Assembly (NCBI GenBank): GCA_013695765.1
Contig: JACCZW010000091.1
Span: 1 to 33,682 of the forward strand
Source of the DNA: Gammaproteobacteria bacterium
GTDB taxonomy: Bacteria > Pseudomonadota > Gammaproteobacteria > JACCYU01
Length of the DNA stretch: 33,682 nucleotides
Reading direction: 5' to 3'
In this document: positions 15,365-22,767 of the stretch, in pieces
How positions within the stretch are numbered: the stretch's first letter is position 1
Layout: each line of letters begins with the position of its first letter
Program-made: the position numbers and the translations under genes
The notes under the pieces: model-generated
Told to the model about the DNA's origin: nothing
Databases searched by the model: none
The model's input: the letters and a program-made list of their open reading frames with translations, nothing else

Positions 15365-15979
15365 ATGAAGGCGATCGCGTTGATTGTGGGTAGCGGGCTA
15401 CTGCTGTGGGGAAGTGTGTTGCTCTTGCCGGGTTTGCTGCCAGACGCCGTGGCGGTGGCCGGGAACGACCCCGGCCGTGAGGACTTCTCTCCTTACGTGG
15501 ATCAACACGGCAACATCTCCCGGCCAACAGGATTCCGCCAGAACTGGACGCATCTGGGCACCTGGTATGTACCCGACACCGAGCAAGCCAAGGGCCCCGG
15601 ATTCCACGACGTGTATGCCTCACCCGGAACCGTCGAGGCGTATAAGAAGACGGGCAAATTCCCGGATGGCGCGGTCCTGGTGAAGGATATCCGCGCGATC
15701 GAATCCAAACCGCTAACCACCGGCAACGCGCACTGGGCAGGCGACACGGGGGTCTGGTTCGTCATGGTGAAGGATCGCAAGGGCCGCTTTCCGGACAACG
15801 CGATATGGGGTGAGGGCTGGGGCTGGGCCTTGTTCAAGGCAGACAAACCGTCGGTGAATGTCACTCACAACTGGAAACAGGACGAGGGTTTGAGCAACTG
15901 CTACGGCTGTCACGTGCCGACCAAGCAAACGGACTGGGTATACACCGAAGGCTATCCCACGCTCAGGAGTGAGAAATAA
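15365..15979 (+). CDS. Cytochrome P460-family c-type haem protein
   Basis: A 204-residue exported protein with an N-terminal hydrophobic signal (residues about 3-30) and a single haem-binding CYGCH near the C-terminus (179-183), the position typical of the cytochrome P460/cytochrome c'-beta family. The family strand TGKFPDGAVLVKD is present, as are several aromatic beta strands (GVWFVMVKDRKGRFPD, GWGWALF). P460 enzymes oxidise hydroxylamine or NO via a Lys-haem cross-link, while c'-beta members bind NO. I cannot tell from sequence alone which lysine, if any, is cross-linked. ATG 15365 is chosen over GTG 15362 because GGAGG (15353-15357) is optimally spaced. Confidence 0.85.
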   Translation: MKAIALIVGSGLLLWGSVLLLPGLLPDAVAVAGNDPGREDFSPYVDQHGNISRPTGFRQNWTHLGTWYVPDTEQAKGPGFHDVYASPGTVEAYKKTGKFPDGAVLVKDIRAIESKPLTTGNAHWAGDTGVWFVMVKDRKGRFPDNAIWGEGWGWALFKADKPSVNVTHNWKQDEGLSNCYGCHVPTKQTDWVYTEGYPTLRSEK

Positions 15980-16180
15980 CGGCGGACCAGAGCGAGGCGT
16001 ATATCCAGGTCGGCAGCGATAGATGTCGTGCCCGCCGCGCTCGCCTTGCTGTGTCTCGTGCAACATGGGGATCGGTACAGATCGATGTGTTATGTGCGAA
16101 CAGGTCTGCCTGATTCGTCAGTGTTTATCCGTATACAAAAATACCTATTTCCGCCGATACAGGATATTTGACACGATGTT

Positions 16181-16186
16181 TATAAT
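16181..16186 (+). promoter_or_regulatory. Candidate -10 (TATAAT) for small lipoprotein gene
   Basis: A perfect TATAAT lies 33 bases before the start at 16219 in an AT-rich pocket. A TTGACA at 16171-16176 is much too close to act with it as a -35; at proper spacing only TACAGG is seen. A promoter is likely, but its -35 is uncertain. Confidence 0.45.
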
Positions 16187-16218
16187 AAACCGAGAATCAA
16201 TAGCTTATCACGCGAGCC

Positions 16219-16431
16219 ATGAAAAACATTTATCCGTCAGGCGGTATTGCGCTGGCCACCGCCGCCGCTGCTTTGTTTGTGACAGTATCGCTGCCCGGTT
16301 GCGCGACGCAGGAGCAGGCTGCTCGGCAAGCAGCTAATAGCTCGACTCGAGGTTATATGCAGGATCAATATCCGGGCCCCGCGCGTCCCTGCACCGTCAA
16401 CATCTGCGGCGGGCACAGCGACTGCAAGTGA
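16219..16431 (+). CDS. Small Cys-containing lipoprotein, bufferin-like remnant
   Basis: A 70-residue protein. MKNIYPSGGIALATAAAALF leads into a lipobox-like SLPGC (Cys28), so it is probably a lipoprotein. The C-terminus CTVNICGGHSDCK matches the first Cys repeat of the next gene ([15 protein letters not shown]) and stops there. This suggests a shortened BufA2-type protein keeping one of several Cys repeats. Bufferins are small periplasmic metal-sequestering peptides, usually encoded with DUF692 and DUF2063 maturation genes. Neither partner is in this window. Confidence 0.6.
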   Translation: MKNIYPSGGIALATAAAALFVTVSLPGCATQEQAARQAANSSTRGYMQDQYPGPARPCTVNICGGHSDCK

Positions 16432-16624
16432 GTAACATCCGGCGTGTGCCACCACGCACGAATACACTCGCAAATCGGTGTTTTCCCTGATTTCTTTACT
16501 GATTGGCTCGGCATATATTCAGTTCGGGCAATACCTGTATTGATTGAACGACTAAATACGGCGTGCTTTGCAGTAACGGTTTGCTCAGCGCCTGCCAAAA
16601 TCACCCGAATTGAAGAGAGTTACC

Positions 16625-16914
16625 ATGATTACATCAAAAAGAATTACGGTCTCGCTCTGGCCGCCACCGCCGCCGCCTTGTTCGCCACGGCGCCGATCAC
16701 CGCTTCCGCGGCGGAGTCCAGCGAAAGCCACTGTATGGGTGTCAATGCGTGTAAAGGCCAGAGCGACTGCAAGACAGCCCACAATGCCTGCGAAGGAAAG
16801 AATGCCTGCAAGGGCAAGGGCTTCATGACCATGACCGAAGAGGAATGCGCGGAGGAAGGCGGAGATTTTGTGATGGCGGGTTTTCTGAAGAAAGGCATGA
16901 TACAAGCCAACTAA
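16625..16914 (+). CDS. BufA2-type bufferin metallophore, start frameshifted
   Basis: The body reads [20 protein letters not shown] then [37 protein letters not shown] and a C-terminal [20 protein letters not shown]. That is an export signal followed by the Cys/Gly/Lys repeats of BufA2-family periplasmic metal-binding proteins. The natural start, ATG 16625 behind GAAGAGAG, is one base out of phase with it. Adding one A to the A5 run near 16636-16640 would give [14 protein letters not shown]. So this is either a homopolymer sequencing error, a fresh mutation, or slippage. No DUF692/DUF2063 partner gene is adjacent. A strong hairpin follows the stop. Confidence 0.7.
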
Positions 16915-16935
16915 GGCAAAGGGATTTGCATGGTT

Positions 16936-16974
16936 CGCCTGAGGCATCGACATCCATGAAGAGTGCCTCAGGCG
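16936..16974 (+). terminator. 11-bp hairpin after bufferin gene
   Basis: CGCCTGAGGCA (16936-16946) pairs perfectly with TGCCTCAGGCG (16964-16974) across a 17-base loop, about 20 bases after the bufferin stop. Only TTA follows rather than a full T-run. Best read as a transcript-ending or stabilising hairpin. Confidence 0.5.
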
Positions 16975-16983
16975 TTACTGTGT

Positions 16984-16998
16984 ACTGACACTGTCAGT
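16984..16998. promoter_or_regulatory. 15-bp palindrome, possible operator
   Basis: ACTGACA-C-TGTCAGT is a perfect 7-1-7 palindrome located 40 bases upstream of regulatory repeat A. Its size and symmetry suit a homodimeric repressor; it is too small for a terminator. No cognate regulator can be named. Confidence 0.4.
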
Positions 16999-17038
16999 CT
17001 TGAACCACCGCCTGATTCGCTCTGAAAAGACCGCCCTT

Positions 17039-17093
17039 CCTTGCCAGATCCTTACCCGATCTTTATCGTATCTTTAGATTGGCTGGCGAATCT
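17039..17093 (+). promoter_or_regulatory. Tandem 11-bp repeat promoter element A
   Basis: Four adjacent 11-base units: CCTTGCCAGAT (17039), CCTTACCCGAT (17050), CTTTATCGTAT (17061), CTTTAGATTGG (17072). A -10-like GAATCT sits at 17088, 16 bases after the start of unit 4. It shares units, phase and -10 spacing with elements B and C. Direct repeats of 11 bp are typical of OmpR/PhoB-family response-regulator sites. It precedes the VTT/flavoprotein pair. Confidence 0.7.
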
Positions 17094-17225
17094 TCAGGCC
17101 GTTACCTGGCAGGGCACAATCTCTGCCAGTTGACCTTGCGCTTCGGCGCGCAGACAAGCTCCACCGACCATGCATTGAAACCCCAATCCCGAATAATTCA
17201 CTGAGTCATGACAAAGGGAGCACAC

Positions 17226-17846
17226 ATGGCAATTCACAACGAGGATGATCGCAACATACCGTGGTTGTGGATAGGTCTCGGACTGGCCCTGATCGCGCTC
17301 ATGGCTGCCTGGTTTTTCCTCCCGGTGAGTGAGCGGCTGAAGTCCTTCAATCAATGGATCGAGAGTCTGGGTGTGTGGGGTTACGTGATCTTCGCCGCGG
17401 TCTATATTGTCGCCACGGTGCTGCTTGCGCCCGGCTCACCCTTGACGATCGCGGCGGGACTTGTCTTCAGCGGCTGGGGATTTCCGCTGGTCGTCATCGC
17501 CGCGACCGTCGGCGCCGCGCTCGCCTTTCTGGTCGCGCGTTATCTCGCCAGGGCGCGGGTCGAGCGCATGACCGAGAACAGGCCCAAGTTCAAGGCCGTC
17601 GACCAGGCCGTTACCGAGGATGGCTGGAAGGTGGTAATGCTATTGCGCTTGAGCCCAGTGGTGCCTTTTAACCTGCAGAACTATTTCTTCGGCGTCACCG
17701 ATGTCAAATTCTGGCATTACGTCGCGGCGACCTTTGTCGGCATCATCGCGACGATCGTGGTCACCGTGCTGATCACTCGCAAGGCCAAGGCGAGACTCGA
17801 CGAGATCGGTCTCGAGGCGGGCTCAGCCAAGGGTTCTTCAGCGTAG
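17226..17846 (+). CDS. TVP38/TMEM64 (VTT) membrane protein
   Basis: A 206-residue inner-membrane protein with about five hydrophobic segments. The VTT-domain core is ATVLLAPGSPLTIAAGLVFS, followed by GAALAFLVARYLAR and LLRLSPVVPFNLQNYFFGVT, the most conserved motifs of the TVP38/TMEM64/DedA-related family. The ATG at 17226 is preferred to the one at 17208, since AAGGGAG lies just before it. The family is linked to lipid scrambling/transport in eukaryotes; the bacterial role is unclear. In many bacteria such genes sit next to a MerA-like flavoprotein, as here. Confidence 0.88.
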   Translation: MAIHNEDDRNIPWLWIGLGLALIALMAAWFFLPVSERLKSFNQWIESLGVWGYVIFAAVYIVATVLLAPGSPLTIAAGLVFSGWGFPLVVIAATVGAALAFLVARYLARARVERMTENRPKFKAVDQAVTEDGWKVVMLLRLSPVVPFNLQNYFFGVTDVKFWHYVAATFVGIIATIVVTVLITRKAKARLDEIGLEAGSAKGSSA

Positions 17847-17889
17847 GGGAGCGGTGGGCGATGAACGCACACCAGTGGACTGTGACGGT

Positions 17890-17958
17890 CGAATGCGTAG
17901 CATTCGTAGGTCGCCAATCCTTTGGCGACAGCGCGTCGGGAAAGGATTCCCGACCTAC
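17890..17958. repeat. REP-like cluster of palindromes
   Basis: Three consecutive hairpins: CGAATGC/GCATTCG (17890-17906, loop 3), GTCGCCAA/TTGGCGAC (17910-17929, loop 4) and GTCGGGAA/TTCCCGAC (17935-17954, loop 4). GTAGGTCG (17906-17913) can also pair with CGACCTAC (17951-17958), closing the last two hairpins into one structure. The GTAGGTCG...CGACCTAC frame with a TCGGGAA stem is typical of repetitive extragenic palindromes. It lies between the VTT and flavoprotein genes. Confidence 0.65.
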
Positions 17959-18032
17959 AAGATTCGCTCCTGAAATGGCCGTTACAGTCCGCTAGTACAT
18001 GAACTATTCGACGATCTTGTCTGGTTTACACG

Positions 18033-19454
18033 ATGACAAATAACGAGCGGCAGGACCTGGTGATTCTGGGCGGTGGCGTCGGCGGACTGATCGTCGCCAG
18101 CGTGGCGGGGCAGCTTGGCCTAAAGGTGACCCTGATCGAGAAGGCCGACAGCCTGGGCGGTGACTGCCTGCACCACGGCTGCGTTCCCAGCAAGACCCTT
18201 ATTCACAGCGCCAAGGTGGCCTCGCTCATGCGACGCGGCGAAGAGTTCGGCTTGCCGGGGATCGATGCGGACATCCATCTGGGGCGTGTGATGAAACACG
18301 TTGCGGATGTGGTCGCCGCTATTCAGGAACACGATGATCCGGAGCGTTTTCGAGGATACGGTTGTGAAGTCATCTTCGGCAGCCCGCGATTTCTGGACTC
18401 TCATCGTGTAGAGGTGAACGACAAAACGATAAGCGGCCGGCGCTTCGTGATCGCGACCGGCGCGGGTCCCGCGGTGCCGCCTGTGGAGGGACTCGACCGG
18501 GTCAAGCACCTCACCAACAGGACGGTTTTCAGCCACGACAAGCTCCCCAATAGGCTGTTAGTCCTGGGCGGCGGCCCGATCGGCGTCGAGCTCGCGCAGG
18601 CCTTTCTGCGCCTGGGGAGTCAGGTCGCGCTTGTGGAGCAAGGCGCGCATCTGGTGCCAAAGGAAGATCCGGACGTCTCCACCGCGCTGCGAGAGCAACT
18701 CATGCGCGAAGGCATGGAGGTCCACACCGATAGCAGCGCGCAGCGCATCCAAAGTATCGACGGAACGCTAGAACTCGAGTGCAAGGGTGGCCTAAAGCTC
18801 AAAGGCGACACGCTGCTGGTCGCACTCGGCCGCAAGCCCAACATCGAAGGTCTCGGCCTCGAAGCCGCCGGGGTCGCCCATGACAAGCGCGGGATCGAAG
18901 TCGACTCCCGCCTGCGCACCTCGCAAAAACACATTTTTGCCTGCGGCGATGTATGCGGGCCGTATCCATTCACGCATATGGCGGAGTATCAGGCCGGGAT
19001 CGTCATCAGCAACGCTGTGTTCCGCTGGCCAAAAAAGGTCGATTATTCCGTGGTGCCGTGGGTGACCTACACCGACCCGGAGGTCGCTCGTGTCGGCTTG
19101 AACGAGACGCAGGCGAACGAGCAAGGCGTCGATTACAAACTGCTGCGTTTCAACTTCAAAGATGTAGATCGCGCACTCGCCGAAGTCGAGCCGCATGGTT
19201 ATATCAAGATGCTGATTCGCAAGAACCGCATCCTCGGCGCGACCATACTCGGCCCGCAGGCGGGCGAACTCGTACACGAGATCGTTCTGGCCATGCAAGC
19301 AAAAGTGAAGCTGGGCACCATCAGCGCCGCCATTCATGTGTATCCTACGCTTGCGCAAATCACCCGCCGCGCGGTGAATACCTATTACGGGGAAAAGCTT
19401 TTTTCGCCCCGCACGAAAAAACTGGTTGGCGTCATCAATAGGCTGATTCCGTGA
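18033..19454 (+). CDS. MerA-like FAD/NAD(P) disulfide oxidoreductase
   Basis: A 473-residue class I pyridine nucleotide-disulfide reductase. It has the FAD loop LGGGVGG (12-18), redox-active pair Cys45/Cys50 in GGDCLHHGCVPSK, a second Rossmann loop LGGGPIGVE, the second FAD motif HIFACGDVCG and a dimerisation domain ending IHVYPTLAQITRR. The catalytic His is kept, but the Glu that normally follows in the His-Glu pair is Gln here. It lacks the N-terminal metal-binding domain and C-terminal Cys pair of true mercuric reductase. Pairing with the upstream VTT gene is a recurrent arrangement, though the REP cluster separates them. Substrate unknown. Confidence 0.88.
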   Translation: MTNNERQDLVILGGGVGGLIVASVAGQLGLKVTLIEKADSLGGDCLHHGCVPSKTLIHSAKVASLMRRGEEFGLPGIDADIHLGRVMKHVADVVAAIQEHDDPERFRGYGCEVIFGSPRFLDSHRVEVNDKTISGRRFVIATGAGPAVPPVEGLDRVKHLTNRTVFSHDKLPNRLLVLGGGPIGVELAQAFLRLGSQVALVEQGAHLVPKEDPDVSTALREQLMREGMEVHTDSSAQRIQSIDGTLELECKGGLKLKGDTLLVALGRKPNIEGLGLEAAGVAHDKRGIEVDSRLRTSQKHIFACGDVCGPYPFTHMAEYQAGIVISNAVFRWPKKVDYSVVPWVTYTDPEVARVGLNETQANEQGVDYKLLRFNFKDVDRALAEVEPHGYIKMLIRKNRILGATILGPQAGELVHEIVLAMQAKVKLGTISAAIHVYPTLAQITRRAVNTYYGEKLFSPRTKKLVGVINRLIP

Positions 19455-19790
19455 CGCTGGGGTCGGTTAGCGCGGCGCAAGATAGTCACCGTTAAGCTTG
19501 CGAAGCCGCGAGAATTTGGCGCAGGACGTTCAAAACATTCTCCGCCACCCTCGGCAACAGACACATCGCGCAAAGACGGCTGCGTATAACCGTCGATCGT
19601 GCGGGCGCTGAGAGTTCAGCCAGCAAGCCCTGCATCTGGTTCACCTTTCCTGCGTGCTCCGACCGTGTTCGCTTCTTTACCAAATCTTTACCTCGTCTTT
19701 ATCCTGCCTTTAAATCGGTCTGCGAACCTGTAGCCCTGTCCTCGATACCGCAACCGGACCGAGAAGCTAGATTGACAACAGGAGAGCAAG
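19455..19790. other. Intergenic region with regulatory repeat B
   Basis: These 336 bases between the flavoprotein and lactonase 2 hold element B (19675-19729) and the ribosome binding site AGGAGAG near 19780. The first 200 bases show no convincing gene. Confidence 0.5.
19675..19729 (+). promoter_or_regulatory. Tandem 11-bp repeat promoter element B
   Basis: Four contiguous units: CTTTACCAAAT (19675), CTTTACCTCGT (19686), CTTTATCCTGC (19697), CTTTAAATCGG (19708). A -10-like GAACCT sits at 19724. This is the most regular of the three elements; every unit begins CTTTA. The start codon of lactonase 2 lies about 60 bases downstream, so this is very probably its promoter. Confidence 0.75.
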
Positions 19791-21011
19791 ATGAATAGCA
19801 CACGACAAAGATACCGGCACCTCGACCTCTTAGCGGGGATCATGTTGACGATGATCGCGACGGGCGCTGGCGCGGCCCATGCCCAGGCCGATAACGTATC
19901 GAATCCCCACGAGGGTAACGGCGACAGTGATGTGGGTGCTGTCTACGTCAACAACAATGCAACGCCCCGTAACAGCGTCGTCATCCTTAGCCGGGAAGCC
20001 GACGGCACGCTCAAAGAGCAGGATAGAGTCGGAACAGGCGGCCGAGGAACCGGAAATATATTGGAGTCGCAAGGTGCTCTAGTCCTTAGCGAAGGCGGCG
20101 AGTGGCTGTTCGCAGCCAACGCAGGCAGCGACGATATTTCTGTTTTCGCCGTCATTGAGGGTGGTGGGCTGGTCCGCGTCGATAAAGTTTCTTCGGGTGG
20201 TGATCGGCCACTCAGTTTAGCCGTTTCGGAGGATCTGTTGTACGTCCTCAATGCTGGCAGTGCAGGTAACATCACGGCCTTCACCGTGAACCCGAACGGC
20301 AGCCTGACCCCGTTGGCCGATTCAACCCGTTCACTGAGCACTACCGCAATCGAGCCGTGCCCGCCTCTTGTGACAGATCTCGGCGACCCTGACGCCGTGT
20401 GCAGCGTCGCCGGCCCCGCACAGATACAGTTCAGCCCAGGCGGCAACGTAATCGTCGTCACGGAAAGGCTCACCAACCTGATCGACACCTACACGGTCGG
20501 AGACGACGGGCGGACGACCGGCTTTGCGACACACCCCGCCGCCGGAATGACGCCGTTCGGCTTCGACTTTGCCAAACGCGGGCGGCTGATCGTCTCCAAT
20601 AACTTTCTCGACGGCTCCGGCCTCGGCGGGGCGGCCTCTTATCTCCTCTCTGAAGATAGCGGCGTCGTCGCTACAGTGACCGAAAACTTACCTAATGGCC
20701 AGACAGCGTCCTGTTGGATGATCGTCACGAACGACGGGCGCTACGCCTACGTGTCCAACCCCCTATCCGGCACGCTCACCAGCTACACCATCCAAAATGA
20801 CGGCGGCATCAGCTTGCTGAGGGCCGTGGCCGGTGTGACCGGCGAAGACCCCAGAGACCCGGGCCTGAGCGACAACGGCCGCTATCTATACATTTTGAAC
20901 AACTTCGCGGGAACGGTTAATGCCTTCCGCGTGAATGGAAACGGAAGACTCAAGTTTATCGAAGAGGTAAGCGGAATTGTACCAGGCGCTGTGGGCCTCG
21001 CTGCGCGCTAA
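19791..21011 (+). CDS. Secreted beta-propeller lactonase-family protein 2
   Basis: A 406-residue secreted propeller protein paralogous to lactonase 1. The signal peptide covers about residues 1-34 (LAGIMLTMIATGAGAAHAQA). Blade motifs include LFAANAGSDDISVFAVIEGG, LLYVLNAGSAGNITAFTVNP, FSPGGNVIVVTERLTNLIDT and LSDNGRYLYILNNFAGTVNA. The two paralogues also share a Cys-bracketed insertion after LADSTRSLSTT. AGGAGAG precedes the ATG. Expression is probably under element B. The lactonase name reflects the fold family (PF10282); a periplasmic or extracellular substrate is likely but unknown. Confidence 0.88.
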   Translation: MNSTRQRYRHLDLLAGIMLTMIATGAGAAHAQADNVSNPHEGNGDSDVGAVYVNNNATPRNSVVILSREADGTLKEQDRVGTGGRGTGNILESQGALVLSEGGEWLFAANAGSDDISVFAVIEGGGLVRVDKVSSGGDRPLSLAVSEDLLYVLNAGSAGNITAFTVNPNGSLTPLADSTRSLSTTAIEPCPPLVTDLGDPDAVCSVAGPAQIQFSPGGNVIVVTERLTNLIDTYTVGDDGRTTGFATHPAAGMTPFGFDFAKRGRLIVSNNFLDGSGLGGAASYLLSEDSGVVATVTENLPNGQTASCWMIVTNDGRYAYVSNPLSGTLTSYTIQNDGGISLLRAVAGVTGEDPRDPGLSDNGRYLYILNNFAGTVNAFRVNGNGRLKFIEEVSGIVPGAVGLAAR

Positions 21012-21239
21012 GCCAAATGAATTGACATCGGGGCGTTTATTTTCTGGAGGTGTTAGCCGCCTGAACAGACAACATTAGGGTATCGCTCAATTTTGTAGCG
21101 ACCCTTGCGGAAAACTTTTGCGCGTCACATCAGGCGCTGATGTTACACAGTCGATACGGCGATTATTGCTTGCCACGGTAAACACTGATGTTGATCGACC
21201 GAATTGATTATTACGAACCTAAAGATTAAGGAGAAGAAT

Positions 21240-22340
21240 ATGTCGCACCGAATGACTTCGCATCACGTCTCTATGGTAATGCTGCTCGTCGGGCTAATGT
21301 CCGTGCCGGCTTTCGCCCAAGACAACGAGGACGTAAGAGGTGACCTGCCAGCGAACCAGTTGACAATGCAGAGCGTCCTGAACGTCGACCTGAGCAGAGA
21401 TATCGCCCGGGTCCCACTATTCAAAGGCACCGTAAAAGGTACGACCGTCTGGTACGTCATCATGGACGTTTCCGACAGAGACTTGGCGCGTGAACTCGGG
21501 ATCAACTTTGCGCCTAGGTTAGCCAACGCAACTGACGGTTGCCCCGGTTGCGTGCAGAAAGTGAAGTCCAGCAACAGTGTTTTAGGTCGCGCGGACGACG
21601 TCGAGTTTGGAGGCCTGATCGACTTCAGTCCCGCTCGCATCTACGTTCCTGGTGCGATGGCGTTCCCCCCAGTCGAGACCCAAGCTGGCGCCATCGGCGA
21701 TAGAAACTACACAGACCTTGTCCGCGTGCAGGGCACCACCGCTGTCTTCAACGCTCCGATAGTAGCAGTGGGCGACGGTCCCTTCGATGTCCTTGAGCAC
21801 ACCAACACGAATGATCGCGTCATGAGCATCGATACGGACAATAGAATCGTAGACCTGCTCTTTATACGCGCCTTCTCTCACGGCCAGGACGTCTTCTATT
21901 TCAGCTTCGGGTCCACCTCAGCACTTGGAGCGGTGTTGGAGCGAGGAACCTTTGTGCCGGCACAGGGCTTACTGCCTTTCCAAAACGGGAGCCAGGATCC
22001 GGACGGAACGCGCTCCGCCATCTTTGCTTTCACTAACGGTCAGACCGGCCCCACGAGCCCGCCCGCGCAAGGGCTAAGGCATGTCGTCATAGATGGCTTG
22101 CTACCGCAGGAAGCGAACCTGGCAAACACAGCCGTGCTCGAGGCCTTGCGCATCGGCGGCGATTCGCACAACGTGCTTGATTCCTTTCCAACGCTCCGCA
22201 ATCCACGTCTGGCTCGCCTCTACACACCGATGTGGGACACGCGGTTCGCCGTGTGGACCCCGTCGGCGGTCAACAGCGGGCTGAACGTCGCACAGACGGA
22301 CGCGAACGAGATCCGTCAGTTGGCGGTTAGAGGCTGGTGA
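21240..22340 (+). CDS. Secreted protein of unknown function
   Basis: A 366-residue protein; ATG 21240 is chosen because AAGGAG lies just before it and a signal peptide follows (MVMLLVGLMSVPAFAQ). I do not recognise the family. The mature part looks mostly beta: VPLFKGTVKGTTVWYVIMDV, then a CPGC pair within DGCPGCVQKVKS, ARIYVPGAMAFPPVETQAGA, and a C-terminal stretch ending near YTPMWDTRFAVW. There is no haem motif, since the CPGC is not followed by His. It lies 228 bases after lactonase 2 and may be co-expressed. A cell-surface or periplasmic role is inferred from the signal only. Confidence 0.75.
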   Translation: MSHRMTSHHVSMVMLLVGLMSVPAFAQDNEDVRGDLPANQLTMQSVLNVDLSRDIARVPLFKGTVKGTTVWYVIMDVSDRDLARELGINFAPRLANATDGCPGCVQKVKSSNSVLGRADDVEFGGLIDFSPARIYVPGAMAFPPVETQAGAIGDRNYTDLVRVQGTTAVFNAPIVAVGDGPFDVLEHTNTNDRVMSIDTDNRIVDLLFIRAFSHGQDVFYFSFGSTSALGAVLERGTFVPAQGLLPFQNGSQDPDGTRSAIFAFTNGQTGPTSPPAQGLRHVVIDGLLPQEANLANTAVLEALRIGGDSHNVLDSFPTLRNPRLARLYTPMWDTRFAVWTPSAVNSGLNVAQTDANEIRQLAVRGW

Positions 22341-22767
22341 CCGGTCCGGGTGGCGTTCCGCTGGGCTCGGTTAACGCCATTGCTAACTGCCCCGTGTTTG
22401 GCTTCCTGAACAATCCGCCGACTGAGCCCCAGGCTCCGAGGCCGCCTGTTAGAGGACGGATAGTTGATTAGCAATACGGCTTGGCCGCGACCGTGCCCCA
22501 AGGCCGAAAGCTACGAACGTTAGCTGGTGAATGGGCAGGAACCGGGGGCCACTGTCCCCGGTTCCACCAAAGAAACCGATGTTCGATGTTTTCTGCCGCC
22601 GCCAGTCGGAGCGTAGGCTGCTCTTTCCTGTGGCCTTGTGACGGTGGCGGTCATCGTGTGCTTCATGCCATCGATTTTCTTCAAAGCAAATGCAGCCGAT
22701 GCGTGGGAGAATCCCGTTATCGGCGGCATATCTGTCCATTGCAACTTAATGCCTAGTGGCAGCGCCC
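22341..22767. other. Gene-free stretch before GMC operon
   Basis: About 430 bases without a convincing gene. The notable element is a 10-bp hairpin at 22538-22565. The sugar-operon promoter must lie here, but no clear -35/-10 pair was found. Confidence 0.4.
22538..22565. repeat. Perfect 10-bp inverted repeat
   Basis: GGAACCGGGG (22538-22547) pairs with CCCCGGTTCC (22556-22565) across GCCACTGT. It is very stable but has no T-run on either side. It may be a scattered repeat element or a read-through barrier. Confidence 0.5.

Noticed and set aside
16023-16337. Cys-rich 104-codon ORF
   Set aside because: Although Cys-rich, it overlaps the small lipoprotein in another frame, whose signal peptide and bufferin-like end make it the better gene.
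16483-16520. Possible fourth tandem-repeat element before the bufferin gene
   Set aside because: One unit (CTTTACTGATT) fits, but the preceding units do not match and the -10-like sequence is at a different distance.
18033-19454. True mercuric reductase
   Set aside because: It lacks the N-terminal metal-binding domain and the C-terminal vicinal Cys pair, and there are no mer transport or regulator genes nearby.
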